Shown here in pieces: positions 46,979 to 59,255 of a stretch of DNA of 64,000 bases (position 1 is the stretch's first letter; each line of letters opens with the position of its first letter). Source of the DNA: Stereum hirsutum FP-91666 SS1 (taxonomy: Eukaryota > Basidiomycota > Agaricomycetes > Russulales > Stereaceae); NCBI RefSeq assembly GCF_000264905.1, contig NW_006763138.1:1077245-1141244 (forward strand), in the 5' to 3' direction. The notes under the pieces were generated by a model, which made no database searches, was not told the DNA's origin, and saw only the letters and a list, made by a program, of their open reading frames with translations. The translations under genes and the position numbers were made by a program.

Positions 46979-48912
46979 TCATGTGCTCTCCGAAACTAAC
47001 TTCGCCACCTGCCTCCCGGCAATCCTTCCAAAAACAGCCGCTGCCGTTAACCCACTCCCGCCCGGATAATTCCCATACCACAAGGCACCAACCATCTCAC
47101 CTGTACAGAACAGCCCCTCTATCGTCTTCTTTCCGCTGTCCCCGGCGTCAGCACGGACTACGCCCGCTGTCTTCGGATCGATCTCCAATCCACCAAACGT
47201 GAATGTGACACCACATGATACTTTGACAGCAAGGAATGGTCCCTCGTTCACCGTCAACGCCCAATTCGACTTACTTAGCTCCAGCCCCTCTGTGCCTAAC
47301 CCATCCTTCACCGCCGGGTCCCACTTCACCTCTTTACCCTCCTTCTTCAACTCCCGGCCAAACCTCTGCACGGCCTCATTATACTCCGCAATCGTCCTTT
47401 TGAACTGTTCGTCATCCTCCAGTCCATCGTCCGCCAACTTCGCCACCAAGTCCTCCAGTGTGTCGCCCCAGATCTTTTTCACGACGTTATCGCCGTACTC
47501 TTCTTGCCTCAGCCACTTGACCACCTTCTGATCATAGATCTGCCACGCCACACCGCCAGGCTGCTCGAGGATTTTGCGCCCGAACATGGCGTAGGTGAAG
47601 TTTCGGAAGTCGTAGCCTTCGTCGACGAAGCGAAGGCCGCGAGAGTTGAGCATTAGACCGAGAGGGTATCCGGATTTCGTGTATTGGTTCGAGAGAAGGC
47701 GCGAGCCAGTGTCGGGGTCAGCGTTAGCATCCCAACAAGTTCTACAGAGGCGGTCAGAGGCGACTGAAAGAAAGGAGGCCCAAGAGTTAGTACACACGAA
47801 TGACAGCCCTCCCAATCGCCCGAGAGTTTTGCGCCCACTGTGACTGCCATATCGATGCAATCTCCAGTATTATACGGCGTACCACGAACCTAATATACCT
47901 CATGTTCAGTCTATTTGTGACCTAGGCAAGGAGGGACCACTCACCCGTGCATTCTGCCATGCTTCACCAAGGTACTTCTTTCTCTTTTCTTTACTCGCTT
48001 CGTACCCTCCCGCCGCCAAGACGACGGCCTTGCTCTTCAAAACCTCTCTCTTCCCATTGCTCTCCACTACTAACCCCTTCACACCCTTCTCCTTTCCATC
48101 TCCACCATCTTCCACCACCAACTCCACCGCCTTCGTCTCGAACCTCGTCCTAACCCCAAACTTCCTCAAAGCCTTCCCATCCGCCGCAATCATCCCCTTC
48201 CCGCCATCCTCCACGCTCAAGACCATCCCACCCCAAAACTTCATCCTCCCCTCCACCTCATACGCTTGTCTATTAAAACTCAACGTAAACGGTACGCCTA
48301 CAAACTTCGCCAGCCAATCGATCGCATCGCGGGACTGTGAGACCACGGTGTTGATGAGTGGGAGGGAGGATCGGTTGGACGACATGCGGAGGATGTCGGA
48401 GAGAAAGGCCTGGGAGGTGTATGGTTCCATGTCGATCTTGGTGGAGAGGGAGGGAGGGACGTTCGTTACTAAGGGAAGGATGTCTGAGAGTCCTGAGTGG
48501 ACAGTCCTGTGGGCTCCCGCCGTGAAATATCTGCGTCGCGAGGGCCATCCAGTACAGAGCATTAGCATTTCCTCAATAAATTCAACATAAACTAGTGGAT
48601 GAAGTTGTATGGACGACAGAAGGGATGAACAAGGAGAAAAACACACCCATTCCCACCCACCCATTCCTCTGGTGCTTTCTCGATGATCAATACCCTCTCG
48701 GGTCTGCAGCCATGTTCTACGGCTGAGAGCGCAGCGCAGGACCCGGCATGGCCTGAACCGACCACAATACAGTCGTATAGGAAGTCTTCCTCGTTAGCTC
48801 CAGCGTTGGAAGACATCTCCTCAAATGATTGTGCCGTGGATGCAGATAGATGAGGACCTAGATGGTCAAGCAAAGGCTCTGAGATAGGCTGAGAGGGTGG
48901 TGTCGATGACAT
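46979..48912 (-). CDS. FAD-dependent dehydrogenase (fumarate reductase / CobZ-TcuA-like)
   Basis: Minus-strand gene of about 570 residues in four or five exons. The N-terminal exon has the FAD Rossmann motif DCIVVGSGHAGSCAALSA and ends WVGGN; after an intron comes GYFTAGAHRTVHSG, as in tricarballylate dehydrogenase and CobZ. Further motifs are SKAVVLAAGGYEAS, RGTPYNTGDCIDMA, GYPLGLMLNSRGLRFVDEG, YDFRNFTYAMFGRKILEQPG and the C-terminal FAD site GGLEIDPKTAGVV, then LFCTGEMVGALWYGNYPGGS. Members oxidise or reduce C-C bonds next to carboxylates or ketones with bound FAD. The substrate is unknown. Start placed at the ATG at 48912; an upstream non-ATG extension is unlikely. It is co-oriented with the SDR gene about 790 bases upstream. 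Confidence 0.8.
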
Positions 48913-49700
48913 TAGGATGAAGAAGAGAAGCAATAGACAAAGAACAACCACGCACCTCTTTATACCTCACGTCGCAGCTCGAGAAACGTCGAGTGGGCCA
49001 ACAACTGCTTATTCCAGTCACTTACCGAAGATGGCTGGCAGATGCCCATGACTCATGAACAATGAGCGAGACCCTCTTATCATCGTGGAAATCATGACCC
49101 GGCCGGCATGAGAATATTGAGAGGAACGATGTCATGGGTCATTGTTTAGTCTCGTGCACTGACGAAGCTGGGCCCTCGAGTCTTAATTTAGGCCGTTAAG
49201 AAAAGTAGAGATGAGAGTGTTTCCGTGCGCAAACCGGATGGTTGCTATCTAATTTTCAAGTACATATGCCATGGCCGCGAGAATTTTGATCGACGATGAT
49301 GCCCATTGATTATGTTGGAAGACTACCTCCACATAACTTAGCAAGTCAGCCTTGAGTAGAATTGTGATATATGGCCCCGAGTGTAACTGAACAAGCTTGA
49401 AAAAGGGAGAATGACTATGTGGTTCATTTTTGGGAGATCACGGAAGAGTTTTGCCTTGAACCGGCTCGGTGTTTGGAGATGCCGAAATGCCGGAAGCTTT
49501 CGATCCTAATAAGGCCAAACAACCGCTCGGAGGTTTGCCAGTTCGCCGCTCGGGATAGTTCAGCTCACAGCCAATACATTCAAATTGGGTCAAATACTGC
49601 TCTATGTTTCCGACGATGTTGTCCTACAATACACTCTGTTTTATATACCCAATACGTATATCCTCGAAAGAGGGCCCAAATTAGTGATCCACTTCGAAAT
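48913..49700. other. Intergenic region
   Basis: About 790 bases; no gene recognised. Confidence 0.4.
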
Positions 49701-50925
49701 TTATGCCGTCGACGGGTTGACAGCAAGATAACCTCCATCGACCACTATCTCCTGCCCGTTTGTGTATGTCGCCGACGCAAGATAAATCACTGTTCCACCA
49801 ATCTCCGCAGCCCTATAGAAAGACATCAGCGTCAATCGAAAAACACCCACACACCGTGCCTTTGTACGATTCCGGGTGGGAAGAATAATGAGACACTCAC
49901 GTTCCACTCCTTGCGGCGGGCACGGGTACTATGGCTTGCGAGACCTTCGCAGTCTCCTCTGGACCATCAATCGAATCGAAGGTCATCTCAGAGGCGTAGA
50001 CGCCTGGAGCGACGGCGTTGACGCGGACGGGGATGCCTTTGAGAGCGAACTCTGTGGACATCATTTTTGTAAGGTGAGATGCGGCGGCTTTGGAGGCGTT
50101 GTAGCAGAACTAGGGTTCGGGTGGGTAAGTAAGCATGATACACCAATAAGCAAAGCATAGGCATGTTGAATCGAGAGGAAAGTGGAACACACATGATTCT
50201 GGGCCAACTTCACCAGTCCGCTAATACTGGTGATATTGATCACACTCGAAGTATATCCTTTAATATCCGCACTTCCTTTTGCCAAGAGTCCCAGGAATGC
50301 AGAGGTGACGTAGTAGACGGAGAAAGTGTTGATCTTGTAGAGGTCTGCCCAGCCATCTGGGCCGTCGTCGTTGAAGAGGGCATTGCCAAATGTTTCTGGG
50401 TCTTTGTGCTCAGGGGCTGAAGGGTCGTTAAGCCATCCGGTGCGGGGACCTACGGCGCCAGCGCTGGATATTAGGATAGCATGAGCAATTTCGTTTGGAT
50501 GGTAATTGGTTGGATGATATTAAGTCTGGATGGTAGCCGAACGCACTTATTGACGAGGACATGAAGCTTGCCTTCTTTCTCCTCGATGACCTTCTTCGCC
50601 TCCAGGATACTTTCACGGCTAGTGACATCCATAGCTATTCTATAAATCCACATTGAAAGCCGGGAAATTAGCATTTAATATATGGGACGAATCGATATAA
50701 TACACACGGAATGACAGTCTGCCCCTGAGCCTTCCAATCCTCCGCAACCTTCTGCAACACCTCCACACGCCGACTCGCAATATATACCTTCGCACCGTTC
50801 GCAGCCAATGAGCTCGCAATCATAAGTCCAATACCAGTCCCTCCACCAGTAACGAGCGCAACCCTGCCCTTGAGATCATAGAGCTTATTGAAGTTGAGGG
50901 TCGAGGCGAAGGTAGCGGCGGACAT
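49701..50925 (-). CDS. Classical short-chain dehydrogenase/reductase
   Basis: Minus-strand gene of about 310 residues. MSAATFASTLNFNKLYDLKG leads into VALVTGGGTGIGL, the NAD(P)-binding TGxxxGxG motif. An Asn-Ser-Ala-Gly-Ala turn follows (across an intron), then NITSISG with the catalytic Ser, YNASKAA with the catalytic Tyr and Lys, VRVNAVAPGVYASEM and a C-terminal TNGQEIVVDGGYLAVN. It resembles gluconate 5-dehydrogenase/RhlG-like fungal SDRs. The substrate is unknown; a polyol or hydroxy acid is possible given the C4 cluster, but that cluster ends about 12 kb away. The gene is divergent from the Prp24-like gene across 339 bases. Confidence 0.85.
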
Positions 50926-51264
50926 GATGAACAGTGGTGATGGCGGTTCGAATTGAAGATGTCTATTAGCGAGTGGGCGATGGTGAGCGATAAGACGGTG
51001 TTGGGTTTGCGAGGATTATAAAAGTCCGAGTGGCCGTTGAGCTCGACATGTTTCTTCCCAGAGTAAGCTCCGTGCGGCGTGCGGGACAGAAACGGGTGCA
51101 GCACGAGCACTCCAATGCATGCCGCCATTCCGGCCCCGGTCCGCCCTTCCGTCGCCCCTCTCCGTCGCGAGACGCGTCTTCAACGTTTTCGTGCGAGCGC
51201 GACTTACGGCTTTTGCTTTTACTTACCTCTAAGACGCTAACGCTGACGACGGCGACGCAAGACA

Positions 51265-54200
51265 ATGGATGAAAGTGATGCGCTCGAAGCGCTCTCTACC
51301 CTCCTCACTGAAATCTCAGAAAATCCTTACAACTTCTCCCTCCATGCGCAACATCTCAAGCTCGCCTCTTCTTCCGAACTCGCAGATGCCGAACAGGTCG
51401 ACTCTGCACGGGAGATGATGAGCTCGTACTTTGCCGCAGGGGACGAGCTGTGGGTACCCCTGATTGAAGGAAAGGAGAGAGCACTTGAAAGTGCGGATGG
51501 AGAGATGGGTGTGGCGCTGGAGGAACTGCAGGAGGTGTTACAGACATATGAGAGGGCTGAGAAGGACTATTTATGTGCGTGCACTTCTGCTCTCACTTTG
51601 CATGGGAGTGCGTCTGACAAGAGAGGCTAGCAATACCCCTACTTTCGAAGCATGTTGATTTCCTAGCAAGTCAATATGCCCGTCTCAACGCGTCCGAGAT
51701 GAAGCCAAGCGAGTCGGAAGAGGCTTTCTCACTTGCGTGGACACGTACGGCCATCGAGGATGTAGTTTCGAAGGCATCGCTGCACATTACCGAGGTACGT
51801 GTCACCCTTTCCGACTTCACTGTGCTTCGCCAACTTCCGGAAACAAAGGGCCAGAAAGTATGGGACAAGGCACGAGACTGGGCTCTTGAAGCGCTCGAAA
51901 CAGCTTCCGGAGACGAGAGGTTGCAGCTCATCGCCTGGCTGGATGATTTGCATCTTTCACGTCTCCAGAAGTCTCATTCAGGTATGTATCCGATCTACGA
52001 ACCCCTCAATTGCATTCCTTGATGTTGAATGTGGGTATAAATATAGCACACGACGAGACCTTCCAGTCCTACTCCTCTTTCACCTCCAATTTCAAGCCTC
52101 CACAAGAGTACGAAGAGCTCCTCGTCGCGGCCTCGAAACTCCGCTCCAAAACAGCCAAAGGCTACGAGTACCGAGATCCATATGAAACGTCGCTCGTAGG
52201 TCTTCGCCCTTACCCATTGTCTTCTGTTCTCTCAACTTCGTTTGATGTGCACAGGCCCAAGCAGGATGTTCACTCTCAGCATACAACAACTATATCACCT
52301 ACGAACGACGTGCCAAAAAGCCCGACCTTTCGATTCTGGCAGGAATATACGAACGTGCTATTGCGGAGGCTGCCAAACGGAGATTCGGTGGTGAAGAGGG
52401 TGCAGAAGCTGCATTGAGTGTATTCTGGACAGGTTATGCCGATGCATTGGTGCGTCTCTCCTTCTGTCCGTGCACTAGGCTGTGTGTGGCATGTTGATTA
52501 TGTATGTTGTGTTAGCGTATACATCAAGCGGATCAAGAGGCGCAGATGAAGGTTCTGCAGCGAGGATTGAGGAGCGTTCCAGGATGTGGCGAGCTCTGGG
52601 CACGATACATCCGTTTCTTGGTCAGTCCTAGATTTCACCACTCTCATCCTCGCCTATAACCTACCCTCATGCTGGTCACGATCTAAACATATGTGCTCGC
52701 ATCCCTACCACTTTGCAGGAAGAATACGAAATGCTCGACATCGGCGTCCTCGAACCCGTCTCCGGTATGTCGGCTCTCTTTGCTAACTCCGTTCGTTTTC
52801 CTCCTTAACTAGACGCACACAGGTGTGTACGACAGAGCGATGGGCACTGGGCTGTTTGTTAAGGATCCGGAAGAGATCGTGCCGCTCGTGTTGGCGAGGG
52901 CGGGGTACGAGAAGAGGAGGATGGAGAGCGTGGCGGCTGGGGTGCCATGGGCAGGAGGTATGTCGCTATTTTATGCGTTCGTCGATTTCCACATTCCCTC
53001 ATCCTCTGTGTCACGCACTGTTTGATTTTATCCTCTGTTTTATTGATTTATCCGTGCCCTATGGTGTCATGGCGTTCGTTAATTGTGGCGGTGGCGGCGA
53101 TGTTCGTGTTTAATATGTAGTTGGCGAAGAAGAGGAGGATATGATGGGCAACCTGTTTAGGACCTTGCAGGACGGGATAACATTTGTCAGAAGTGGTATG
53201 TTTCTTGTCCTCGTTCCTAGATTGGCATCCTCGAAGACTGATAAATTACCGCTACCTAGCATCCAAGGCCGGAGACCCACGTTACAGACTCGAGAAGTTC
53301 CTCGCCCAGACTGTAGGGCATGCTCTTTTCTACTCTTTGTGTTTTATTTATTTTGATTTTCCGGTTTTACTACAGTACACACAATATGAGCAATACGCGG
53401 AAGCGGCCCAAGTGTGGCGGAGCGCTGCAGAACACTACAAGACGAGCTATGTCGCCTGGACAGCCTATGCTGATGCACTTGTGTACGTTCCATTCGCCTT
53501 GCCTCTCCCCGTCCTTTGATCACCCAGCTCATCCGTCTTATTACATCGCGAACGCCACCACAGTCGCGACTCCCGCATTCCCGAAGCTCGCAAAGCGCTC
53601 GAACAGTCCGCGCGACAGAACGGAATGGACTGGCCCGAAGCCATCTGGGAGGCGTGGCTCGCTTTGGAACATGCGTATGGGACTGTGCAGACTTTGCAGA
53701 GCTGTTTGGATTCGGTGGAAAGAGGGAGGATGTTGGTGGGCGCTAAGAGGGCGAGGGTGCGTTTCTTTTTTGCTTTCTCACGTTTGATTTTTCCCGTCAA
53801 GGATGGGTCGGTTTGACTGAGATGGGTATGTAGGAAGCGGAAAAGGCGATGCAATTGGCGACACAGCAACAGGCTGCGAATGTCCCTGTCTCTCAGGTCT
53901 CGGTGCCAGAGAGTGCCACCCAAGGTCAACAAGACGTGGATATGGACGTGGATGGGGCTCCGCACCCGCAGGAGGCGGGATTGAGCTTGAAGAGGAAGGC
54001 GGAGGAGCCGCTTCGCTCTGTTGGTGGACGTGGGGGAGAGCAGGGACAGGCGGGAGAGGGAAGTAAGAAGGTCAAGATTGGTGAGTTTTCGTGTCGTCCA
54101 TCCATTATGTTCGTTAGTTGCTGATTTAGAGAGTTGGGTTTATGCAGATAATGCGCCTTCCTTGAAACGGCGAGCTTTTCCCCGTTCATGGAGACTGCCG

Positions 54201-56053
54201 GTTGATAGATGTACTAATATAGGATGCTTGTGTACTACTCAGGGATCGCGAGAATTGTACCGTGTTTGTTGCGGATCTCCCTTCAAATACAACAGATGAC
54301 GATCTCAAAGCATTGTTCAAAGACGTGCGTTCCACTCTTTGATATATTCTGTCACTCACCCATCTCTCCATATTGATATACAACGGCAGTGTGGCTCCAT
54401 CCGTGATATCAAAATCACCTCCTTACCCAACACCCACGTTGCCACTGTAGAATTCTCAGAACGCGAATCCGTCCCGGCCGCGCTCACGAAAGATAAGAAA
54501 CGGATCAATGGGGAGGAGGTGGCGGTTCATCTGGCGTGGCGGAGTACGTTGTATGTGACGAATTTCCCAGAGAGGGTGGATGATGAGGAAGTCAGGAAGA
54601 TTTTTGGCAAGGTAAGGATTCCTTTTCCTGTTCATTGGTGGCGTCGAAGTCGGGATACGTGCTGATGTCCCATTTGTGTTTGTGATGGTGTGCTCTTCTT
54701 TTAGTATGGATTGATATTCGATGTGCGGTGGCCGAGTAAGAAGTTCAAGGCTACGAGAAGGTTCTGTTATGTGCAGTTCACGTCTCCTGTACGTCTTTCT
54801 CTCCCCCCTTGCTTTCGTGAATTCATCTCCGCCGTATACTCATGCATATTTGCTTCCCCTTATGACCTTGTGCGGCCCTGGCGTATGCTAGGACGCAGCC
54901 AAAGCGTCCCTCGAACTTCACGGTCACGAACTCGAACCGAACCTCCCGCTCAACGTTTACATCTCCAATCCAGAACGCAAGAAGGAGAGGACGGACGCGG
55001 ACGCGAACGCGAGGGAAGTGTACGTTTCGGGATTGAGCAAGTTTGCGGACAAGTCGGATTTGGAGAGGGTATTCAAGACCGTGAGTCTGCGCTGTCTCTC
55101 CGATTGTGGGAATACGTCGGTTTACTGATTTTTGGTGATCTGCGGTGTGCTCGATGGCTCAGTATGGACCTATCAAAGAGATCAGGATGACGGTGGATGA
55201 GCAAGGAAGGTCCAAAGGGTTTGCGTTCGTCGAGTTTGAGCAGGAGGTACGCTCGGTCTTTCGCACTCGGACGGTGGTGATTTGTGTGTTCAGTTCGCTT
55301 ACTCCCAAAACAGAAAGATGCATTGAACGCGCTAAACGCCAATAATCACGAGCTGAAGGCCCGCAGGATGGCCGTCACCATGTCCGATTCACGCGTTCGT
55401 TCGCGTCGAAAGTAAGTTCATACATCTTACCTTCTTATTCGTGTCTGTGGCATTTGGCAGGCCCTGACGAATCTATCACAGAGATCAGCCGGAAAGCGGG
55501 ATGGGCAGACACGCGGACACGCTGAGTAGGTCTCTACGCGTCCGTGGCCTGCCTCCCGCTACACAGGAAGGTCTCCTACAACAGACGCTCGAGAAATTGG
55601 CACCGGTGAAGAGGGTGGAGGTCTTCGAGGACAAGCATGAGGCCGTGGTTGAGTTTCAGAATGTTGCTGTGAGTCCTCACACCTTTTTGTTCCTTTGCAC
55701 GAAATTGTGATGGGAGGCGACTGACGCCGTGCTATCAGGATGTCGCAAAACTTCTACTGTCAAAAGATGTCGTCGAGTTCAATGGCGCCACACTTACGTT
55801 CTCCGAACTCACTGATGCACCAGGCGCTTCTGGGTCGACAATGGCGAAGTCTGGGGCTGGAGCAGCTGCAGGTGGGTTGTTTGTACCAAGGACGGCGGCG
55901 TCGAGGCCGAGAGCTGGATTAGGGCATGCGAGAAGACCGGCCCCTGCTGCTGCGCCTTCAGCTAGTTCAAGTGGGGGTGGGGGTTCGATGGGACCGCCGG
56001 CAGGTGGGAGGGGACAAGATGACTTTAGGAAGATGTTGAGTAGTGGGAAGTGA
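51265..56053 (+). CDS. Prp24/SART3-like U4/U6 snRNP assembly factor
   Basis: Large many-exon gene. The N-terminal half (51265 to about 53900) has HAT-type helical repeats, for example MDESDALEALSTLLTEISEN, QYEQYAEAAQVWRSAAEHYK and WPEAIWEAWLALEHAYGT. A low-complexity linker with SLKRKAEEP follows. Four RNA-recognition motifs come next: TVFVADLPSNTTDDDLKALF (about 54250), TLYVTNFPERVDDEEVRKIF (about 54545), REVYVSGLSKFADKSDLERV with KGFAFVEF (about 55015-55245), and LRVRGLPPATQEGLLQQTL (about 55535). The C-terminus GLFVPR...QDDFRKMLSSGK matches the short tail by which Prp24 and SART3 contact the LSm ring. The protein reanneals U4 and U6 snRNAs during spliceosome recycling, in the nucleus. Confidence 0.88.
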
Positions 56054-57307
56054 TTGAGTGCGTCCTTTTTCGTTGGCTTGCTGGAATATGTATGTGGTAA
56101 TGTGTCAGTGCTTCATGTGTTTTGAGGGTTGTGCTCTGAATCGGCAGTATGATCATACGGATACAATCCCTCCCTGTGTGCAACCTGCTTACCTCGCGGT
56201 GACCATTGGGTCAACGTGTAGTTGAAGACGGTTTCCTCAATGTGGTGGTAGGCCAAGTTGAGCAGTGACACGCACCATAAGCAGCAGCACAACCTACGTT
56301 CAACGGAAACGCCTTAAATTTCGTCCTCACTCAGGGTGCCCTATCTCATGTGGTATTTACACTGTTCTCCACGATTAAACGCATTCCTCATTCTCCTACA
56401 GGCTCTCTGTCTTTCAACCTATTAGGTTATTGAGAACGCCACCGCCACCCGAAATGCCTTGATACTTTATTACTCGCCCAATGTGACATGATGGCACTCG
56501 ACTTTCGTGCTCAGCATTATGGGCCGGCGCAATCACGATGCAGACAACGACGAGTCACATCCAACCATCCATACTCACGACACGACGACCATCCTCCATT
56601 GTAAATGTACTTGATACTGGGCGCCAATTACTCCAACATCAATGGCCAGTGCTCTCTTGCACAATCTCGGTCTCTTGAAGCAGATTGCCCCTGGTGCTTT
56701 TCGTAACGCAGTGGGAATATCATCAAGCACGGTTAGCAAGTGACCCAGACAGGGGAGTTCTCAATAGCATCGCCTAGCTGCAATCGCCGATCGAAACCCG
56801 TACGGTTGCTGCAGATCGCTACAAACCGATCCCTGGCATAATGATATCGGTAGGGTCAAGCAAGCGCGGCCATATCAACTCAGCCTATGGCGGATCTGTT
56901 GAGTTGATGGCTCCATTGCCAACGTTCTTCTCGTTTCGCTGTCCTGCTTGAGATGCAGGATCTCGTTAAGGCTCCTTATTCATTCGTATCACCGAGATTT
57001 TTGAGCGAACGCACCGTTGGCTGCTCGCAGGTCGAGTCACAGGTAAACCTCCAGCTGTGCTTTGCTCGGGATTGGGAAATCATTGCATGGATGCGATCTA
57101 CCAAGTGGGTGTCGATCGAACAAGACCCATAGACCTTTTTCCTAAGTTGACTCAGCTCTCAATCATTATTGCCTAGAGACGAATGTCGGTGGATCTCTCT
57201 GTGGAGAAAACAGATGCACTCGAACATCCAGGCAGCTTTAAAACGGCCTGGGGCTGATCGCACCCTCAAAATATTGAGCTCCCAGTCCCCCTTCTCCCCC
57301 TCTCATT
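56054..57307. other. Intergenic region
   Basis: About 1.25 kb with no open frame of note. Short inverted repeats such as TCAACTCAGCC...CTGTTGAGTTGA near 56875-56905 occur, but no element ends were found. Confidence 0.4.
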
Positions 57308-59255
57308 ATGTCAACCTCTGCAGAAATCTTGCTTGAGACAGTACTCGAAGACAGAGTGTGGTATGTTTTCCCTTTCATTCCTCTGAATCAAGTTCTAACG
57401 TCACGCAGGATCATCTCGAACTACACCATTGTTTCCTCTACAGGTGAGCTATGGATTCTGTATTAGCCCATCCGCTGAACTAAACGGTTGTTTCTACCCT
57501 AGCCGTATGGTTGCTTGACCTGCTTCAAACTTTACCTATGGAGATTAACATTGTCTGGTCAAGTAAACCGACCGGCACTGCGGTTATCTTCCTTCTGAAC
57601 AGATACATATTCGGAATATATCTCATCATGATCACGTTGTTTTCGAGTCCCGGCTCTGTCTCAGACGAAAGGTAGCTCAGGCCGTGTTTACAATGGCATA
57701 GCGATCTATCACTGCTGCTGATTTCGTTTTCTCCAGTTGTAGTGCACTTAGCATTCTTGCCAGCTCTTTTCAGGTGGTTGCACTGTTCACTACGAACCGT
57801 TAGTAAAATCTACGCCTTGTCATTCCTGCTGATACTCCAAGATCTAAACCAATGTTGCAGTGCTACTCACGCTCAGGGTCTATGCTATAACCTTACGAAA
57901 CAAGACCTTTCTCTGTGTAGCCTTAATGCTAGTGCTGGTCAGGGCCGGCGTCGATATCTGGGCACGTAGACCCTACCATCTCCTGGGTGCTTGATAGTCA
58001 GCTCAACCATTTCTATCATCACAGAGAATCCCCATTGTCGTTGGTCGCTCTACCACCGGGGATCAATTTGGTGCATTCTCAATGTGTGAAGAAATTCCCT
58101 TGTCCGATAAAGACACTGATCGGTAAACTCTGCAATAATTACCCATTATATATTGGCAATTCTGATGTCCGATAAAGAAGTAGGCCGTCTTGCCATTTTG
58201 CGCGACCTAAACTCATCCCTATATACGCATCTGCCCCCGGATAGCTAATATCGTTGTCGTTGCCCTTCCTCTGGTGCTTGACACGCTTGTCTTTGCCATC
58301 ACCCTCATCAAATTATATCGACACTTCCTAGAGATGCGAGGATACAATCAGAGGAGCCTCTCTGGTCTTTTGCTACGCGATGGTGAGCTGCTCTTTATCT
58401 GGTTTAACCTAAGTCATAGTACTTAAATTCGCCGCCTTCCAGGAATCCTTTACTTTTTGTAAGTTGCATCAGAAGATCCGTGCCCTTTTATTATCCGAGT
58501 ACTGAAACGTTTGTTGGATACCCTGCAGTGTAGTGTTCACGATCGCAGCTGCAAACCTTGCATTCGAAGTTGTACGTGCCTTTTGCCAACCTACAGTATC
58601 GTCTGCTTCTACTTATGATTCCACTATGCAGAATTCGGTGTTGAACGTATGTGCTGTTACCCCTTTGGGTCCTGCTGATTAAAGAGCCCCCGTTCGCGTC
58701 AACATAGGGTTCTCAAACTCAAGAATTACTGTCGGAAATTCTTCAACCGTATTTCAATCTGTATGTCCATATAACACAGCGTCTAAGTATATCAGCTCGT
58801 GGGCTAAACAATCTATGCATCCTACCAGAGCTCCGAACCTTCTCATCAATAGGCTCTATCTAAACCTCCGTGCGATAAATCATCAAAGTGACACCGTGAC
58901 ACCCGAACACAATGGGATGCCCGAAATGGCCTTCGCTCAAGATCGATTCTTAGGCAACATAGGCGCACCGCTCGATCCTGATTGGTGGAACGCCCAGTTT
59001 GACGATGACGAGGGCGATGGTGACGAGCTGGCCATACAGGATGGCTCAATAACGCCAACGGGTAACAACGGGGTTACCACTCTTGTCCCTGTTGTGAGCA
59101 GCATCGAAGAATTGTCACCGCCCCAGAAGACTGCTAACGTTGATTATAGGTTTATGAGGGAGAAGGCCACGGCGACATCGAGATGGTGCTCATCCAAAGA
59201 GAGTCCGAAACGCCTATGGTAGGACCATCGCGTTCCGTCGAGGTTGTGGCCTGAA
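57308..59255 (+). CDS. DUF6533-type multi-pass membrane protein
   Basis: Many small exons. The N-terminus is MSTSAEILLETVLEDRVWII, then SNYTIVSSTAVWLLDLLQTL, PMEINIVWSSKPTGTAVIFL and LNRYIFGIYLIMITLFS, the DUF6533 region of a seven-helix-like basidiomycete protein. Later membrane segments include NIVVVALPLVLDTLVFAITL, then LLLRDGILYFLVVFTIAAAN. The last exons encode a cytosolic tail: RAPNLLINRLYLNLRAINHQ, an acidic stretch and YEGEGHGDIEMVLIQRESET, ending at the TGA at 59253-59255. The family is large in Agaricomycetes and has no known biochemical function. Some middle exons (57730-58200) remain uncertain. Confidence 0.7.

Noticed and set aside
55742..55754. Match to the TIR end (ATGTCGCAAAACTT) in the Prp24-like gene
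   Set aside because: Only 14 bases match; it lies at the start of a coding exon and there is no second end.
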